A DNA stretch of 64,000 nt from Mycobacterium sp. E1214. Its GTDB lineage: Bacteria > Actinomycetota > Actinomycetes > Mycobacteriales > Mycobacteriaceae. Both the position numbers and the translations under genes were made by a program. Below the pieces are notes generated by a model. The model worked only from the letters and a program-made list of their open reading frames with translations, ran no database searches and had not been told where the DNA came from. Positions 45,430-53,641 of this stretch are shown here, in pieces. How positions within the stretch are numbered: the first letter of the stretch is position 1; every line of letters starts with the position of its first letter. The stretch covers positions 1-64,000 of the forward strand of contig NZ_LZJC01000050.1 in NCBI RefSeq assembly GCF_001666755.1. The letters run 5' to 3'.

Positions 45430-46401
45430 TCATGCCAAGGCGGGTAACACCGAATCGGTGAGCAACTGCAACGACTTCCAGGCCTCGTCGATCGGCATGC
45501 CGCCGACGAGAGGGTGCAGCACGAGCGGGCCGTAGTTGTCGGCCGCCCGCACCTCGGCGATCAGTTGGTCGGGGGTCAGGAAGCGGTATCGGCCTGAGTC
45601 CCGCACCTGGTCTAAGGTTTCGACTCCGGGCAGGTGCATCAGCGAACGCTGGTCGGTGGACCAGCGGCCGTAAGTCTTTGCCTCCCAGAGGATGTGTTCA
45701 CCGAGCTCGGCCCAGGCCCGGTCGGGATCCTCGTGCAGGTAGATCATGCCGCGGTTCACCGGGCCCGGCATCAGGATGATCGGCTTCAGGCCGGTCTCCG
45801 AGCACAGTTGCCGGTAGTAGGCGGCGACGTCGGGCAGGTGGTCGGCCAGGCTCAGCGGCAACCCGAAACGCGCCGCGCGCCGGGCGGTGGCGGGCACGCC
45901 GCCGCCGACGTATAGCGGCGGGTGCGGGCGCGACCAGGTGCCACCGCCGAACGCCGCCTCGGGATCGCGGCCCGACCAGACGGCGAGCACCCGCTCGAGC
46001 AGGCCGTCCATCAGCCGACCCCGCTCGCCGAAATCGACGCCCAGCGCTTCGTATTCGACAGGGCGGTAGCCGAGGCCCACCGTCGTGTGCAACCGCCCGC
46101 GGCTCATGTTGTCGACCAGCGCGATGTCCTCGGCGAGCCGCACCGGATTCCACAGCGGGCCCAGCGCGCAATCGACGCTGGCGATCAGCGTCGACGTGCG
46201 GGCCAAGAGCATCGCCGCGGCCATGATCGGGTTGCAGCTCCAGCCGTGCCCGGTGGCGTGGTGCTCGTCGACGCTGATCGACGTGATACCGCGCGCCTCG
46301 CCCCACTGCGCCATCTCCAGCGCGGCTGCCACCAGCTTGTGCTGGTTGCGCGGATCTCCTTGTGGCGAGGCGAAATTGAAACGCAAGACGGTCAGCGGCA
46401 C
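45430..46401 (-). CDS. Luciferase-like (LLM class) oxidoreductase, probably F420-dependent
   Basis: Protein of 323 residues from GTG 46401; an open extension upstream lacks a sensible start and overlaps the VOC gene. Segments ISVDEHHATGHGWSCNPIMAAAMLLART, NMSRGRLHTTVGLGYRP and PPLYVGGG fit the luciferase-like TIM barrel. Many mycobacterial members use F420. It is the last gene of a six-gene minus-strand operon, ten bases after the VOC gene. Substrate unknown. Confidence 0.9.
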   Translation of the reverse strand: MPLTVLRFNFASPQGDPRNQHKLVAAALEMAQWGEARGITSISVDEHHATGHGWSCNPIMAAAMLLARTSTLIASVDCALGPLWNPVRLAEDIALVDNMSRGRLHTTVGLGYRPVEYEALGVDFGERGRLMDGLLERVLAVWSGRDPEAAFGGGTWSRPHPPLYVGGGVPATARRAARFGLPLSLADHLPDVAAYYRQLCSETGLKPIILMPGPVNRGMIYLHEDPDRAWAELGEHILWEAKTYGRWSTDQRSLMHLPGVETLDQVRDSGRYRFLTPDQLIAEVRAADNYGPLVLHPLVGGMPIDEAWKSLQLLTDSVLPALA

Positions 46402-46411
46402 GTCGGGACCC

Positions 46412-46885
46412 CTACTCGGAATCCGCGGCGGACCGCAGAAACGCCGGAAAGTCGGGGAACAGCGCTCGGTCAACGATCTCGATCCGCGTACCGGAGGCAT
46501 GCACATAGTAGGCGAACAGCGCCGGGCCCGGCGGCGCGGTGTTAGCCGTCGCCTCCAAGGTAAAACCGTTGTCTTGCAACGACCGGGCCGACGCGGCGAG
46601 GTCGTCCACAAAGTAACCCAGGTGGTGGATGGCGTTGCCCGGCGCCGCCGTCCAAGGACTGCTAGGTACCTCCTGGATCAGCTCGAGGTGTGGTGCCTGC
46701 AGCGAGTAGACGAAGGTGGACGTCAGCTCCACGGTTCCGTCGGCGGTGCGCAGAGGCAGCGTGTAACTCATCGGGCTGGTCCACCGGTATCCGCCCAAGG
46801 CACCCAGGTAGGCCATGGCCTCACCGACATCAGGGACGACGATGCCGGTGTGATAGAAATCCTCCGGGCGTAGCGCCAATGTCAT
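46412..46885 (-). CDS. Glyoxalase/VOC family protein
   Basis: Protein of 157 residues with paired beta-alpha-beta-beta-beta units. Metal-ligand candidates are H14 in FYHTGIVVPD, the glutamate in HLELIQEV, H in AIHHLGYFVDD and the final glutamate in TRIEIVD, a complete four-ligand set for a VOC metalloenzyme. Similar mycobacterial proteins are isomerases, dioxygenases or lyases. It starts 16 bases after the SDR stop. Confidence 0.87.
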   Translation of the reverse strand: MTLALRPEDFYHTGIVVPDVGEAMAYLGALGGYRWTSPMSYTLPLRTADGTVELTSTFVYSLQAPHLELIQEVPSSPWTAAPGNAIHHLGYFVDDLAASARSLQDNGFTLEATANTAPPGPALFAYYVHASGTRIEIVDRALFPDFPAFLRSAADSE

Positions 46886-46901
46886 TGCCCATCCCCCATT
46901 C

Positions 46902-47651
46902 TCAGATGCAATCCGACGCGCCGTCGACGACGAAGAGCGCACCGCTGGTGTAGCTGCTCTGCTCAGTGCACAGGAAAGCCACGGTCGGGGCGACTTCGTC
47001 GGCGGACCCGAGACGGCGCAGCGGGATGTGCGCCAGCTCGGCATCCACCAGTTCCTGGGCGCCGCGCATGGGCGCGGTCATCGGGGTGTCGATGACTCCG
47101 GGGGCGACCGCGTTGACCCGGATGCCGTCGCCGGCCCATTTGACGGCGAGGTTCCTGGTGAGACAGATGACGCCGGCCTTGGCGGCGCCGTATCCGGGCA
47201 CCAGGGTGACGGCGCGCAACGCCGACATCGACGCCAGGTTCACAACGCTGGCGCCGCCGGCCGCGCTGGACGCTTTGAGCGCGCGGTGGAGGCCGACCGT
47301 CAGGCGGTACGGTCCGGTGAGGTTGAGGGCCACCGAGGCGTCGAAGCCGTCCGGCCGGGACTCGTCGAGACCGCCGGGAAAGTTGGCGCCCGCATTGTTC
47401 ACGAGCACGTCGAGGTGGGTGAACCCCCGCGCCAGGGCGTCCACGGAGTCGGAATCGGTGATCCGCAGCTGGCGATAGCTCATGCCATCCAGGTCGCGGT
47501 CGTAATCGGTTGCGGCGGGCCGGGTTCCGGTGATGGCGACCTCGGCCCCGGCGTCGCGGAACAGGCGCGCGATGGCGTGCCCGATGCCGCTGGTGCCGCC
47601 GGTGACGAGCGCGGTGGTCCCGGTGAAATCGAAGGTGACGCGCGCCGTCAT
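46902..47651 (-). CDS. Short-chain dehydrogenase/reductase
   Basis: Classical SDR of 249 residues: TGGTSGIG cofactor motif, NNAGANF, catalytic YGAAKAG about residue 153 and the common SGALFVVDGA end. The ATG overlaps the stop of the sulfatase-family gene by four bases, so the two are coupled. A role in oxidising an alcohol released by sulfate-ester cleavage would fit the neighbours but is inference. Confidence 0.92.
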   Translation of the reverse strand: MTARVTFDFTGTTALVTGGTSGIGHAIARLFRDAGAEVAITGTRPAATDYDRDLDGMSYRQLRITDSDSVDALARGFTHLDVLVNNAGANFPGGLDESRPDGFDASVALNLTGPYRLTVGLHRALKASSAAGGASVVNLASMSALRAVTLVPGYGAAKAGVICLTRNLAVKWAGDGIRVNAVAPGVIDTPMTAPMRGAQELVDAELAHIPLRRLGSADEVAPTVAFLCTEQSSYTSGALFVVDGASDCI

Positions 47652-48904
47652 GAGTTCCTGGCCACCTGCTGCTTGAGCCAGGCGCTCTCCCAGAAATTGG
47701 TGCTCGCGGCGAGGAGTCTGTCGTGAGCTTCCCGGAGCACGCCTCGCACTTCCGGGTGGTCGGTGGAGACCAGCTCGGCGAGATGGATGGCGTGCAGGGG
47801 ACGGCCGGCGTCGAGGTGGTCGCGGGCCCGTCGCACCAGGGCGTCCGCGCCGGCCAACTCCACCACATCGGCGGCGACGGCGTCAAACCCGACGGGGTAC
47901 AGCTCGGTGGTCGACTCGTGGTGGAACCAGCCGGAATAGTTCTCCCAGATGGCGCGCACGTCCCAGGCGACCTTGCCATAGCCCTGTCCCACCTCGCGAT
48001 CCGCGGGCAAGGTGATCTCGCGCATCAACGTCCGGACGTCCTTGCCGGCGTTCATCCCCGCGACGGTCTGGTCGTGGACGTACTCGAGCGCGTCGCGCAG
48101 CCGTGTCAGCTCGGCGTAGATCAGGTCGGCGCCGGCGATGGGCTCGAAGTGGCCGGTCACCAGCAACTCGGCGCCCAGGTCGCGAACCCGCTCCACCGAC
48201 GCGATGGCCGTCAAGGCGTCGCGATAACGGTCGCCGCGCATGGTCACCAGGTTGGGAATGTGCCCGAACAGCGGGCCGAACGTGTTCCCACACAGGCAGA
48301 TTCGCTCATCGGGCAACCAGACCACCAGCGAATCGGTGGTTTCACCACCGGGCACCGAGATCAGCTCGAGGCGCCGATCACCGACCCGCAACGTCAGGGT
48401 GTCCGCGAAATCGAGGTCCACGACCGGCGCGCTTTGACCGGCCAGTCGGGTGGTGCCGAGCCGGCGCTGGATGGCGCCGATGCCCGCCGCCAGCGTGTCC
48501 TTGAACGCGAACGCACTGCGGCTGGCGCGGTACGGGATGAGGCGTTCGTTGTCGTCCCGCCACGTCGTCCAATTCGCTTGCGCTACAACGATAGTATCCG
48601 GATCGCGCAGGCTCTCCAGGCCGCCGACATGGTCCACGTGGCCTTGCGTGAAGATCACATAGCGCACCGGCGAGGAGTCCACCGCGTCGAAGTTGGCGCG
48701 GTGCACCGGCCCCTCGAAACCCATGCCGGTGTTGACGACCACCCGGCCCTCGCCGGTGGTGAGCAGGTAGGAATTCGACAGTCCGGGCGAACACCACAGC
48801 CCCGGCGCGATGCGCTGGGCCTTTTCGGCCGACGCCGGACGCATGGCGTCCGGCGTCGGCCTACCGCGGTAGACCGGTTCACCGCGCGCCGCGTCACTGC
48901 CCAT
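47648..48904 (-). CDS. Alkylsulfatase-family metallo-beta-lactamase-fold hydrolase
   Basis: Protein of 418 residues from ATG 48904, chosen because AAGGAG lies about ten bases upstream; a GTG at 48922 overlapping the previous stop would add six residues. The metallo-hydrolase motif reads TQGHVDHVGG, with glutamine in place of the first histidine of HxHxDH. Later metal-site candidates are PGGETTDS and TGHFEP. The C-terminal part (YGKVAWDVRAIWENYSGWF..., TNFWESAWLKQQ) matches the dimerisation domain of linear alkylsulfatases. It is encoded beside a sulfotransferase. Sulfate-ester hydrolysis is likely but the changed ligand leaves the exact chemistry open. Confidence 0.85.
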   Translation of the reverse strand: MGSDAARGEPVYRGRPTPDAMRPASAEKAQRIAPGLWCSPGLSNSYLLTTGEGRVVVNTGMGFEGPVHRANFDAVDSSPVRYVIFTQGHVDHVGGLESLRDPDTIVVAQANWTTWRDDNERLIPYRASRSAFAFKDTLAAGIGAIQRRLGTTRLAGQSAPVVDLDFADTLTLRVGDRRLELISVPGGETTDSLVVWLPDERICLCGNTFGPLFGHIPNLVTMRGDRYRDALTAIASVERVRDLGAELLVTGHFEPIAGADLIYAELTRLRDALEYVHDQTVAGMNAGKDVRTLMREITLPADREVGQGYGKVAWDVRAIWENYSGWFHHESTTELYPVGFDAVAADVVELAGADALVRRARDHLDAGRPLHAIHLAELVSTDHPEVRGVLREAHDRLLAASTNFWESAWLKQQVARNS

Positions 48905-48918
48905 CGCCGCTGTCTCCT

Positions 48919-50187
48919 TCACTCGCTCTCGGGGCGGACGTCGAACCTGTCGAAGTAGTAGCCGAACCGGCCGCGCAATTCGTCGGCGGAGGTGCCGAAG
49001 TGCCGTTGCAGGTCGTAGCGGATTCTGCCGTGCTTGCCCCGGGGATTGCTGTGCAGGTAGCGCTGGAAGCGGTCCCGGACGTTGGCGGGAAGGTCCACGC
49101 CGCCGCGCCGGTAGAGCTCCTCGAGCACCGGCATCTCGTTGCCGTTGAGGTGGTCAAAGCTGATGTCGATGCTGCGTTCGGCGGGGACCGCGTCGCGGTC
49201 GCGCACACAGGCGCCGAGCAGCAGGTCCACCCGGTCGGTCCAATAGGTCAGCAGCCAGTCCGGATCGATGCTGGTGCGCCGCAACCGATCCGAGTACGCC
49301 ATCATGGTGATCGCCGACTGGACCACCGCGACGGGATCGCGGTGGGTGAATGCCACCAGTGCATCGGGGAAGGTGGCCAGCAGCGGGCGCAGCTGCTCGC
49401 AATGCTGGGGGCTCTTGAGCACCCAGGTTCGCGGTCCGCGCAGGAATGTCAGCGCCTGCAGCACCTTCTTGAGGTAGGCGTAGTGCCGGCTCTGGTCCAG
49501 GCTCAGGTAGTAGTCGCGCCAATCCGGCACCCGCGCATGCCATTCCAGGACGTAGGCGGCCAGGTCGAGGTCGAGCAGCTCGACCTCTTCCTCGATCGCC
49601 TCGGGGAAGCGGTCGTGCATCGCGGCGACCAACGGGGCGCTGGCCATCAGCGCGTCGTGTTCGGCCATGGCGCGCGCGTAGCGCGGGTCGACACCGAAGG
49701 CGTCGGGACCCTGCCCGCGGGCGGGGATGGGGTCCTGGCTTTCCCAGTAGGGCAGCGCGCGCCGGCGCGGGTCGGCGGCGATGAGGTTGACGAGGTGGGT
49801 GGTGCCCGAGCGGGGCATGCCGACCACGACGAACGGCTTCTCGATGGTGATCGATTCGATTTCGGGGTACCGCTTGAGCAGATCGGTCAGCGATAAACGA
49901 TTGCGCAGCAGGCGGACCACGCGCTGCCGCAGCGTCGACCGGGTCAGTTGGCGCAAACCCTGGTCGCCTTCGATCGCCGCCACGTGGGCGGTGAGGCGGT
50001 CGGTGAAGCCGTCGTGGTCGTCGATGTCCGTTCCGACACCGGCCTGGTGGACCGCCTCGGCGAGCATCTTGTCGAGGTCGAAGTCGACAGGTTTGGCTTC
50101 GGTGTATTCCAGGATCTGCCGCTGCAGGTCGGTCAGTACGGGCGAGGTCAGGTCGTCGAGGTCGATGTCGTCAACGGCTGAGCTCAC
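48919..50187 (-). CDS. PAPS-dependent sulfotransferase family protein
   Basis: Protein of 422 residues. The 5'-phosphosulfate loop is VVVGMPRSGTTHLVNLI at about residue 121 and the 3'-phosphate segment is LVAFTHRDPVAVVQSA. Mycobacterial sulfotransferases of this size modify lipids and small molecules. The GTG start is ten bases after the DUF2237 stop; its own stop touches the start region of the sulfatase-family gene. Substrate unknown. Confidence 0.9.
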   Translation of the reverse strand: MSSAVDDIDLDDLTSPVLTDLQRQILEYTEAKPVDFDLDKMLAEAVHQAGVGTDIDDHDGFTDRLTAHVAAIEGDQGLRQLTRSTLRQRVVRLLRNRLSLTDLLKRYPEIESITIEKPFVVVGMPRSGTTHLVNLIAADPRRRALPYWESQDPIPARGQGPDAFGVDPRYARAMAEHDALMASAPLVAAMHDRFPEAIEEEVELLDLDLAAYVLEWHARVPDWRDYYLSLDQSRHYAYLKKVLQALTFLRGPRTWVLKSPQHCEQLRPLLATFPDALVAFTHRDPVAVVQSAITMMAYSDRLRRTSIDPDWLLTYWTDRVDLLLGACVRDRDAVPAERSIDISFDHLNGNEMPVLEELYRRGGVDLPANVRDRFQRYLHSNPRGKHGRIRYDLQRHFGTSADELRGRFGYYFDRFDVRPESE

Positions 50188-50197
50188 TTCTGGCTGC

Positions 50198-50584
50198 CTA
50201 CAGGTTGGCCAGGTCGTCGGGCACGTCGACCTTGTGCTCTTGCAGCGTTTCCAGCGGCACCACCTCGAGCGTGCGCTCGTGCGTAGAGGCCAGCACGACG
50301 GGGGCTGCGCAACCGTCCTCGTGCGCGCGCAACCAGTTCAGCGCGGTGACGCACCAGCGGTCGCCGGGCAGCAGCCCCGGAAAGCGGTATTCGGGAACCG
50401 GTGTCGACAGGTCGTTGCCGATGGAGCGTTGGTGCTCTAGGAATTCGGCGGTCATGACCGCGCAGATCGTATGCCGGCCGCGGTCCTCCGCCCCAGTCGA
50501 GCAGCAGCCGTCGCGGTAGTAACCGGTGAGGGGTTCGCTGCCGCACGGGTCCAGCGGGCCGCCCAGCACGTTTCGATCCAGCAC
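50198..50584 (-). CDS. DUF2237 family protein
   Basis: Protein of 128 residues, recognised by NVLGGPLDPCG, TGYYRDGCCSTG, HTICAVMTAEFLEHQRS.GNDLSTP and LPGDRWCV. Five conserved cysteines suggest a metal or redox site, but the family has no assigned function that I know of. It is first in the operon with the sulfotransferase and sulfatase-family genes. The GTG start follows a short upstream region without a clear promoter. Confidence 0.9.
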   Translation of the reverse strand: MLDRNVLGGPLDPCGSEPLTGYYRDGCCSTGAEDRGRHTICAVMTAEFLEHQRSIGNDLSTPVPEYRFPGLLPGDRWCVTALNWLRAHEDGCAAPVVLASTHERTLEVVPLETLQEHKVDVPDDLANL

Positions 50585-50757
50585 CCGCTCAGTATTGCGC
50601 CCCCGGGGGCTTACGTTGAAGTAACTTCGCGATTCGTGTTGCCGGTGTGCGCGCCCGAACCGCCGGGGTGACGGGCGGATAACAATTCTTCACTCAAGGT
50701 GACGCGACACCCTGAGCAAATACCGGGGAAACCGCTTGGAAAAACTATGGTCACCCC
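50585..50757. other. 173-bp intergenic region upstream of the GH5-like gene
   Basis: It contains a near-palindrome GGTGACGCGACACC (50698-50711) and, at its end, the -10 of the GH5-like gene. The stretch GGATAACAATTC near 50677 resembles the lac operator half by chance only. No small gene is apparent. Confidence 0.4.
50746..50751 (+). promoter_or_regulatory. -10 element for leaderless GH5-like transcript
   Basis: TATGGT (TANNNT) is followed by six bases and the GTG start at 50758; there is no ribosome-binding site. Confidence 0.6.
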
Positions 50758-51891
50758 GTGGAACGTCGAACGGCGCTGAAGCTCCCCCTGCTGCTGGCGG
50801 CGGGCGCTGCGTTGGCCAAGGCGCCGCGGGCCGCCGCCGAGGAGGCGGGCCGCTGGTCACCCGACCGCGCCAACCGCTGGTACCAGGCTCAAGGCTTCCT
50901 CGTCGGGGCGAACTACATTCCGGCCAACGCGATCAATCAGTTCGAGATGTTCCAGCCCGACACCTTCGACCCGCGGCGCATCGACACCGAGCTCGGCTGG
51001 GCCAGGTATTACGGCCACAACACGGCGCGGGTGTTCCTCCACGATCAGCTGTGGACGCAGGATCAGCGCGGGTTTCAGACGCGCCTCGCCCAGTTCGTCG
51101 ACATCGCCGCGCGGCATCGGATCAAGCCGCTGTTGGTCTTCTTCGACTCCTGCTGGGACCCGCACCCGAAGGGCGGTCGGCAGCGCGCCCCGCGGCCCGG
51201 CGTGCACAACTCCGGGTGGGCGCAGAGCCCGGGGGCGGACCGCCTCGGCGATCCCCGCTATGTGCAGGTCATGCACGACTACGTCACGTCCGTGTTGACC
51301 CAATTCCGCAGCGACGACCGCATTTTGGGGTGGGACCTGTGGAACGAACCGGACAACCCCGCCCACCAGTACCAGAGCACCGAGAGGAGCGACAAGGAGC
51401 AGCTGGTGACCAACCTGCTGCCCCAGGTCTTCCGGTGGGCACGCGCGGTGGATCCCAGCCAACCGCTGACAAGTGGTGTGTGGCATGGGGATTGGGGCGA
51501 GCCGAAGGGCCGCACCCCGATCAGCGACATCCAGCTCGCCAATGCCGACGTGGTCACGTTCCACTCGTACGCCGAGCCGGCGGGATTCGAGTCGCGGATC
51601 GGCGAGCTGACTCCGCTTGGGCGCCCGATCATTTGCACCGAGTACATGGCGCGGCCGCGGGGCAGCACCGTCGAGAGCATCCTGCCCGTCGCCAAGCGCC
51701 ACAACGTCGGCGCCATCAACTGGGGCCTGGTGGCCGGAAAAACCCAGACGTACTTTCCCTGGGATTCGTGGGATCACCCGTACAGCGCGGTTCCGAAAGT
51801 ATGGTTCCACGACCTGTTGCGGCCCGACGGCCGCCCCTTCCAGGACAGCGAAGGTCAAACGGTCCGGAAGTTGGCCGGCAGCCAAGCCTGA
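50758..51891 (+). CDS. Exported GH5-like glycoside hydrolase
   Basis: Protein of 377 residues. The N-terminus MERRTALKLPLLLAAGA resembles a Tat signal (RR followed by hydrophobic core), with cleavage near AAA at about residue 27. The catalytic domain is a TIM barrel of clan GH-A: acid/base E197 in WDLWNEP and nucleophile candidate E295 in ICTEYMARP, with NTARVFLH and FFDSCW in between. Cellulase/mannanase-type GH5 enzymes are the nearest named relatives; the substrate in a mycobacterium is unclear, but an envelope polysaccharide or host glycan is possible. It precedes the DUF4185 gene by 60 bases on the same strand. Confidence 0.86.
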   Translation: MERRTALKLPLLLAAGAALAKAPRAAAEEAGRWSPDRANRWYQAQGFLVGANYIPANAINQFEMFQPDTFDPRRIDTELGWARYYGHNTARVFLHDQLWTQDQRGFQTRLAQFVDIAARHRIKPLLVFFDSCWDPHPKGGRQRAPRPGVHNSGWAQSPGADRLGDPRYVQVMHDYVTSVLTQFRSDDRILGWDLWNEPDNPAHQYQSTERSDKEQLVTNLLPQVFRWARAVDPSQPLTSGVWHGDWGEPKGRTPISDIQLANADVVTFHSYAEPAGFESRIGELTPLGRPIICTEYMARPRGSTVESILPVAKRHNVGAINWGLVAGKTQTYFPWDSWDHPYSAVPKVWFHDLLRPDGRPFQDSEGQTVRKLAGSQA

Positions 51892-51951
51892 GCTGACGCC
51901 GTTTAACGGCCCCGTTGCGGTAGTAGGGTTGAACCGCGGAAGGGGGCGGCG

Positions 51952-53601
51952 ATGACTCTGACCAGCTTGAGCGAGCCGGAGCTGATCGCCTCGGCCGGCG
52001 GCGACCCGTGGGCGATCAACCAGAGCCTGCAATCGGGTAGGCCCTTTCAGATCTCGCAGTTGGCCAAGGCGTTCCATGCCGCGGGCCGGCACACCGCGGA
52101 AGCCGAACTGGTCTTCCAGCTCGCCCGAAAGCGGTTCGATGAGTCGTGGAACCACCAAAACGGTGACAACCCGATCAACGACTCCGCGGAGGTTCAGCGG
52201 GTGTCGAAGGCCCTCGGCGACCAGTCCGAGCAGCTGCCCAAGATCGGCGCCGATCTGGAGATCGTCGCGGCAGCCTTGGCGGACGCCCAGAAGCAAGGCG
52301 CCGCGGAGATCGCCGGACTGGATCATCGACTGCATGTGCTCGACATGTTCAAACACGCGGCGGAAACGGACCTGGCCGAGGTGAGCATGCCGCCCGAACA
52401 TGCAGCGAAGCTGCGGAAATTCGCCGACGCTTGCCACGCCGACGCCGTGGACGAGGTTCGCGACGCGTTGAAGCAGATGATCTCTATTCGCAGCGCTTAT
52501 GCGGATACCTTGCACAAAGCGCAAGGCTCCCTACATAGCGAGGGCTATGACCCGCCACAGGATGTCGGCAACACCATGGATCAGCCGCTGCAAAATTCTG
52601 TGAGGGACCTAGGACCTATCGCCGGTACCGGAGCCGTTCCGGGTATTCCTGGCATCGGGGCGGCCGATCTAGGTGAAGTTATCGAGGTTCCCGGACAGCC
52701 GGGCAAATATCTTGCGATCTTTGGGGACTCATTCTCGGGCAATAAAGTTGCGGAGGGCCAACACTATCGTTCGGTAGCCGTACCGGTGACTTTCGACCCT
52801 GACGGCCGTCCACACTTCGGGGCACCCGCAAATGTCCCCGAAGGCAATCCAACTGGCCATGAGCTCTTCCCCATGCCCGATGAAGCGATCAAGGCGCACA
52901 TAGAGGACACGCTCCCCGCGGGAACGATCGTGTCCGGTGGAAAAACTTACATGATGGTGACCGGCACCAAGGGGAACCTCCACCCGGCGGCTTCGTGGCT
53001 AGTTGAAGTAAATGGCGATCCCGCCAATGGATGGACGATGGTTCCAGGTTCTTACCGTGCTGCTGATGCAGCGCCCACTCAAGTCAGCGGTTATAAGGGT
53101 TCGGACGGCAAGGTTTACATCGCCGCCGATTCTTTTGACCGGAGCCGGGGTGTCACCATGTATCGGGCAGATCCTGACAGGGTCGGGGATCGCGGCAGCT
53201 GGCAGCCCTGGACGGGGAAGGACTGGGGCGCGCCGACGGATCGGCCCGTACAGGTGACAAACGACCGTTATGGTGAGCTCAGTTTTCGGGAAATCGGCGG
53301 CATGCCTGTCTTATCCGGTTTTAACGAAGACGCCCATGGCGGAAGTGTCGAAGTACGAGTCGGGACCAGCCCGACCGAGATCTTCGGTTCAGATGTCAAC
53401 CCGACGGTGGTCGTGCAGAACGGTGATCGCAACGCTCCGCAATTTTTGCCCCAGCCGTATGGCGGGTATATTCTGCCGGGCTCGACTTTGGAAAACCTTC
53501 GAATGTTCGTCAGCCAATGGAACACAGCTAATGGGCCAAATAACAAGCCAATTGGCACACCCTACGACACGCGTGAGTTTCAACTAAACCTTGGTAATTA
53601 G
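51952..53601 (+). CDS. DUF4185 (GH183-type) protein with helical ESX-like N-terminal domain
   Basis: Protein of 549 residues with no Sec signal. Residues 1-200 are predicted helical (SLSEPELIASAGGDPWAIN, QLAKAFHAAGRHTAEAE, FDESWNHQNGDNPINDSAEVQR), a type of N-terminal region seen in mycobacterial proteins thought to leave by type VII secretion. Residues from about 215 form a DUF4185 beta-propeller: YLAIFGDSFSG, LHPAASWLVEVN, GSDGKVYIAADSFDR, YGELSFREIGGMPVLSGFN. DUF4185 was assigned to GH183, endo-D-arabinanases acting on mycobacterial arabinan. G+C drops from 43/60 (52261-52320) to 33/60 (52921-52980), near the domain boundary. A GGAAGGGGG ribosome-binding site precedes ATG 51952. Arabinanase activity is family inference. 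Confidence 0.82.
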   Translation: MTLTSLSEPELIASAGGDPWAINQSLQSGRPFQISQLAKAFHAAGRHTAEAELVFQLARKRFDESWNHQNGDNPINDSAEVQRVSKALGDQSEQLPKIGADLEIVAAALADAQKQGAAEIAGLDHRLHVLDMFKHAAETDLAEVSMPPEHAAKLRKFADACHADAVDEVRDALKQMISIRSAYADTLHKAQGSLHSEGYDPPQDVGNTMDQPLQNSVRDLGPIAGTGAVPGIPGIGAADLGEVIEVPGQPGKYLAIFGDSFSGNKVAEGQHYRSVAVPVTFDPDGRPHFGAPANVPEGNPTGHELFPMPDEAIKAHIEDTLPAGTIVSGGKTYMMVTGTKGNLHPAASWLVEVNGDPANGWTMVPGSYRAADAAPTQVSGYKGSDGKVYIAADSFDRSRGVTMYRADPDRVGDRGSWQPWTGKDWGAPTDRPVQVTNDRYGELSFREIGGMPVLSGFNEDAHGGSVEVRVGTSPTEIFGSDVNPTVVVQNGDRNAPQFLPQPYGGYILPGSTLENLRMFVSQWNTANGPNNKPIGTPYDTREFQLNLGN

Positions 53602-53641
53602 TGTACGGTGGTGTGCGGCGATGGGATGGGCAGCGGTGATA

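Noticed and set aside
50698..50711. GGTGACGCGACACC as an operator of the GH5-like gene
   Set aside because: The palindrome is imperfect, there is no regulator gene nearby, and such GC-rich near-palindromes are frequent in this DNA.
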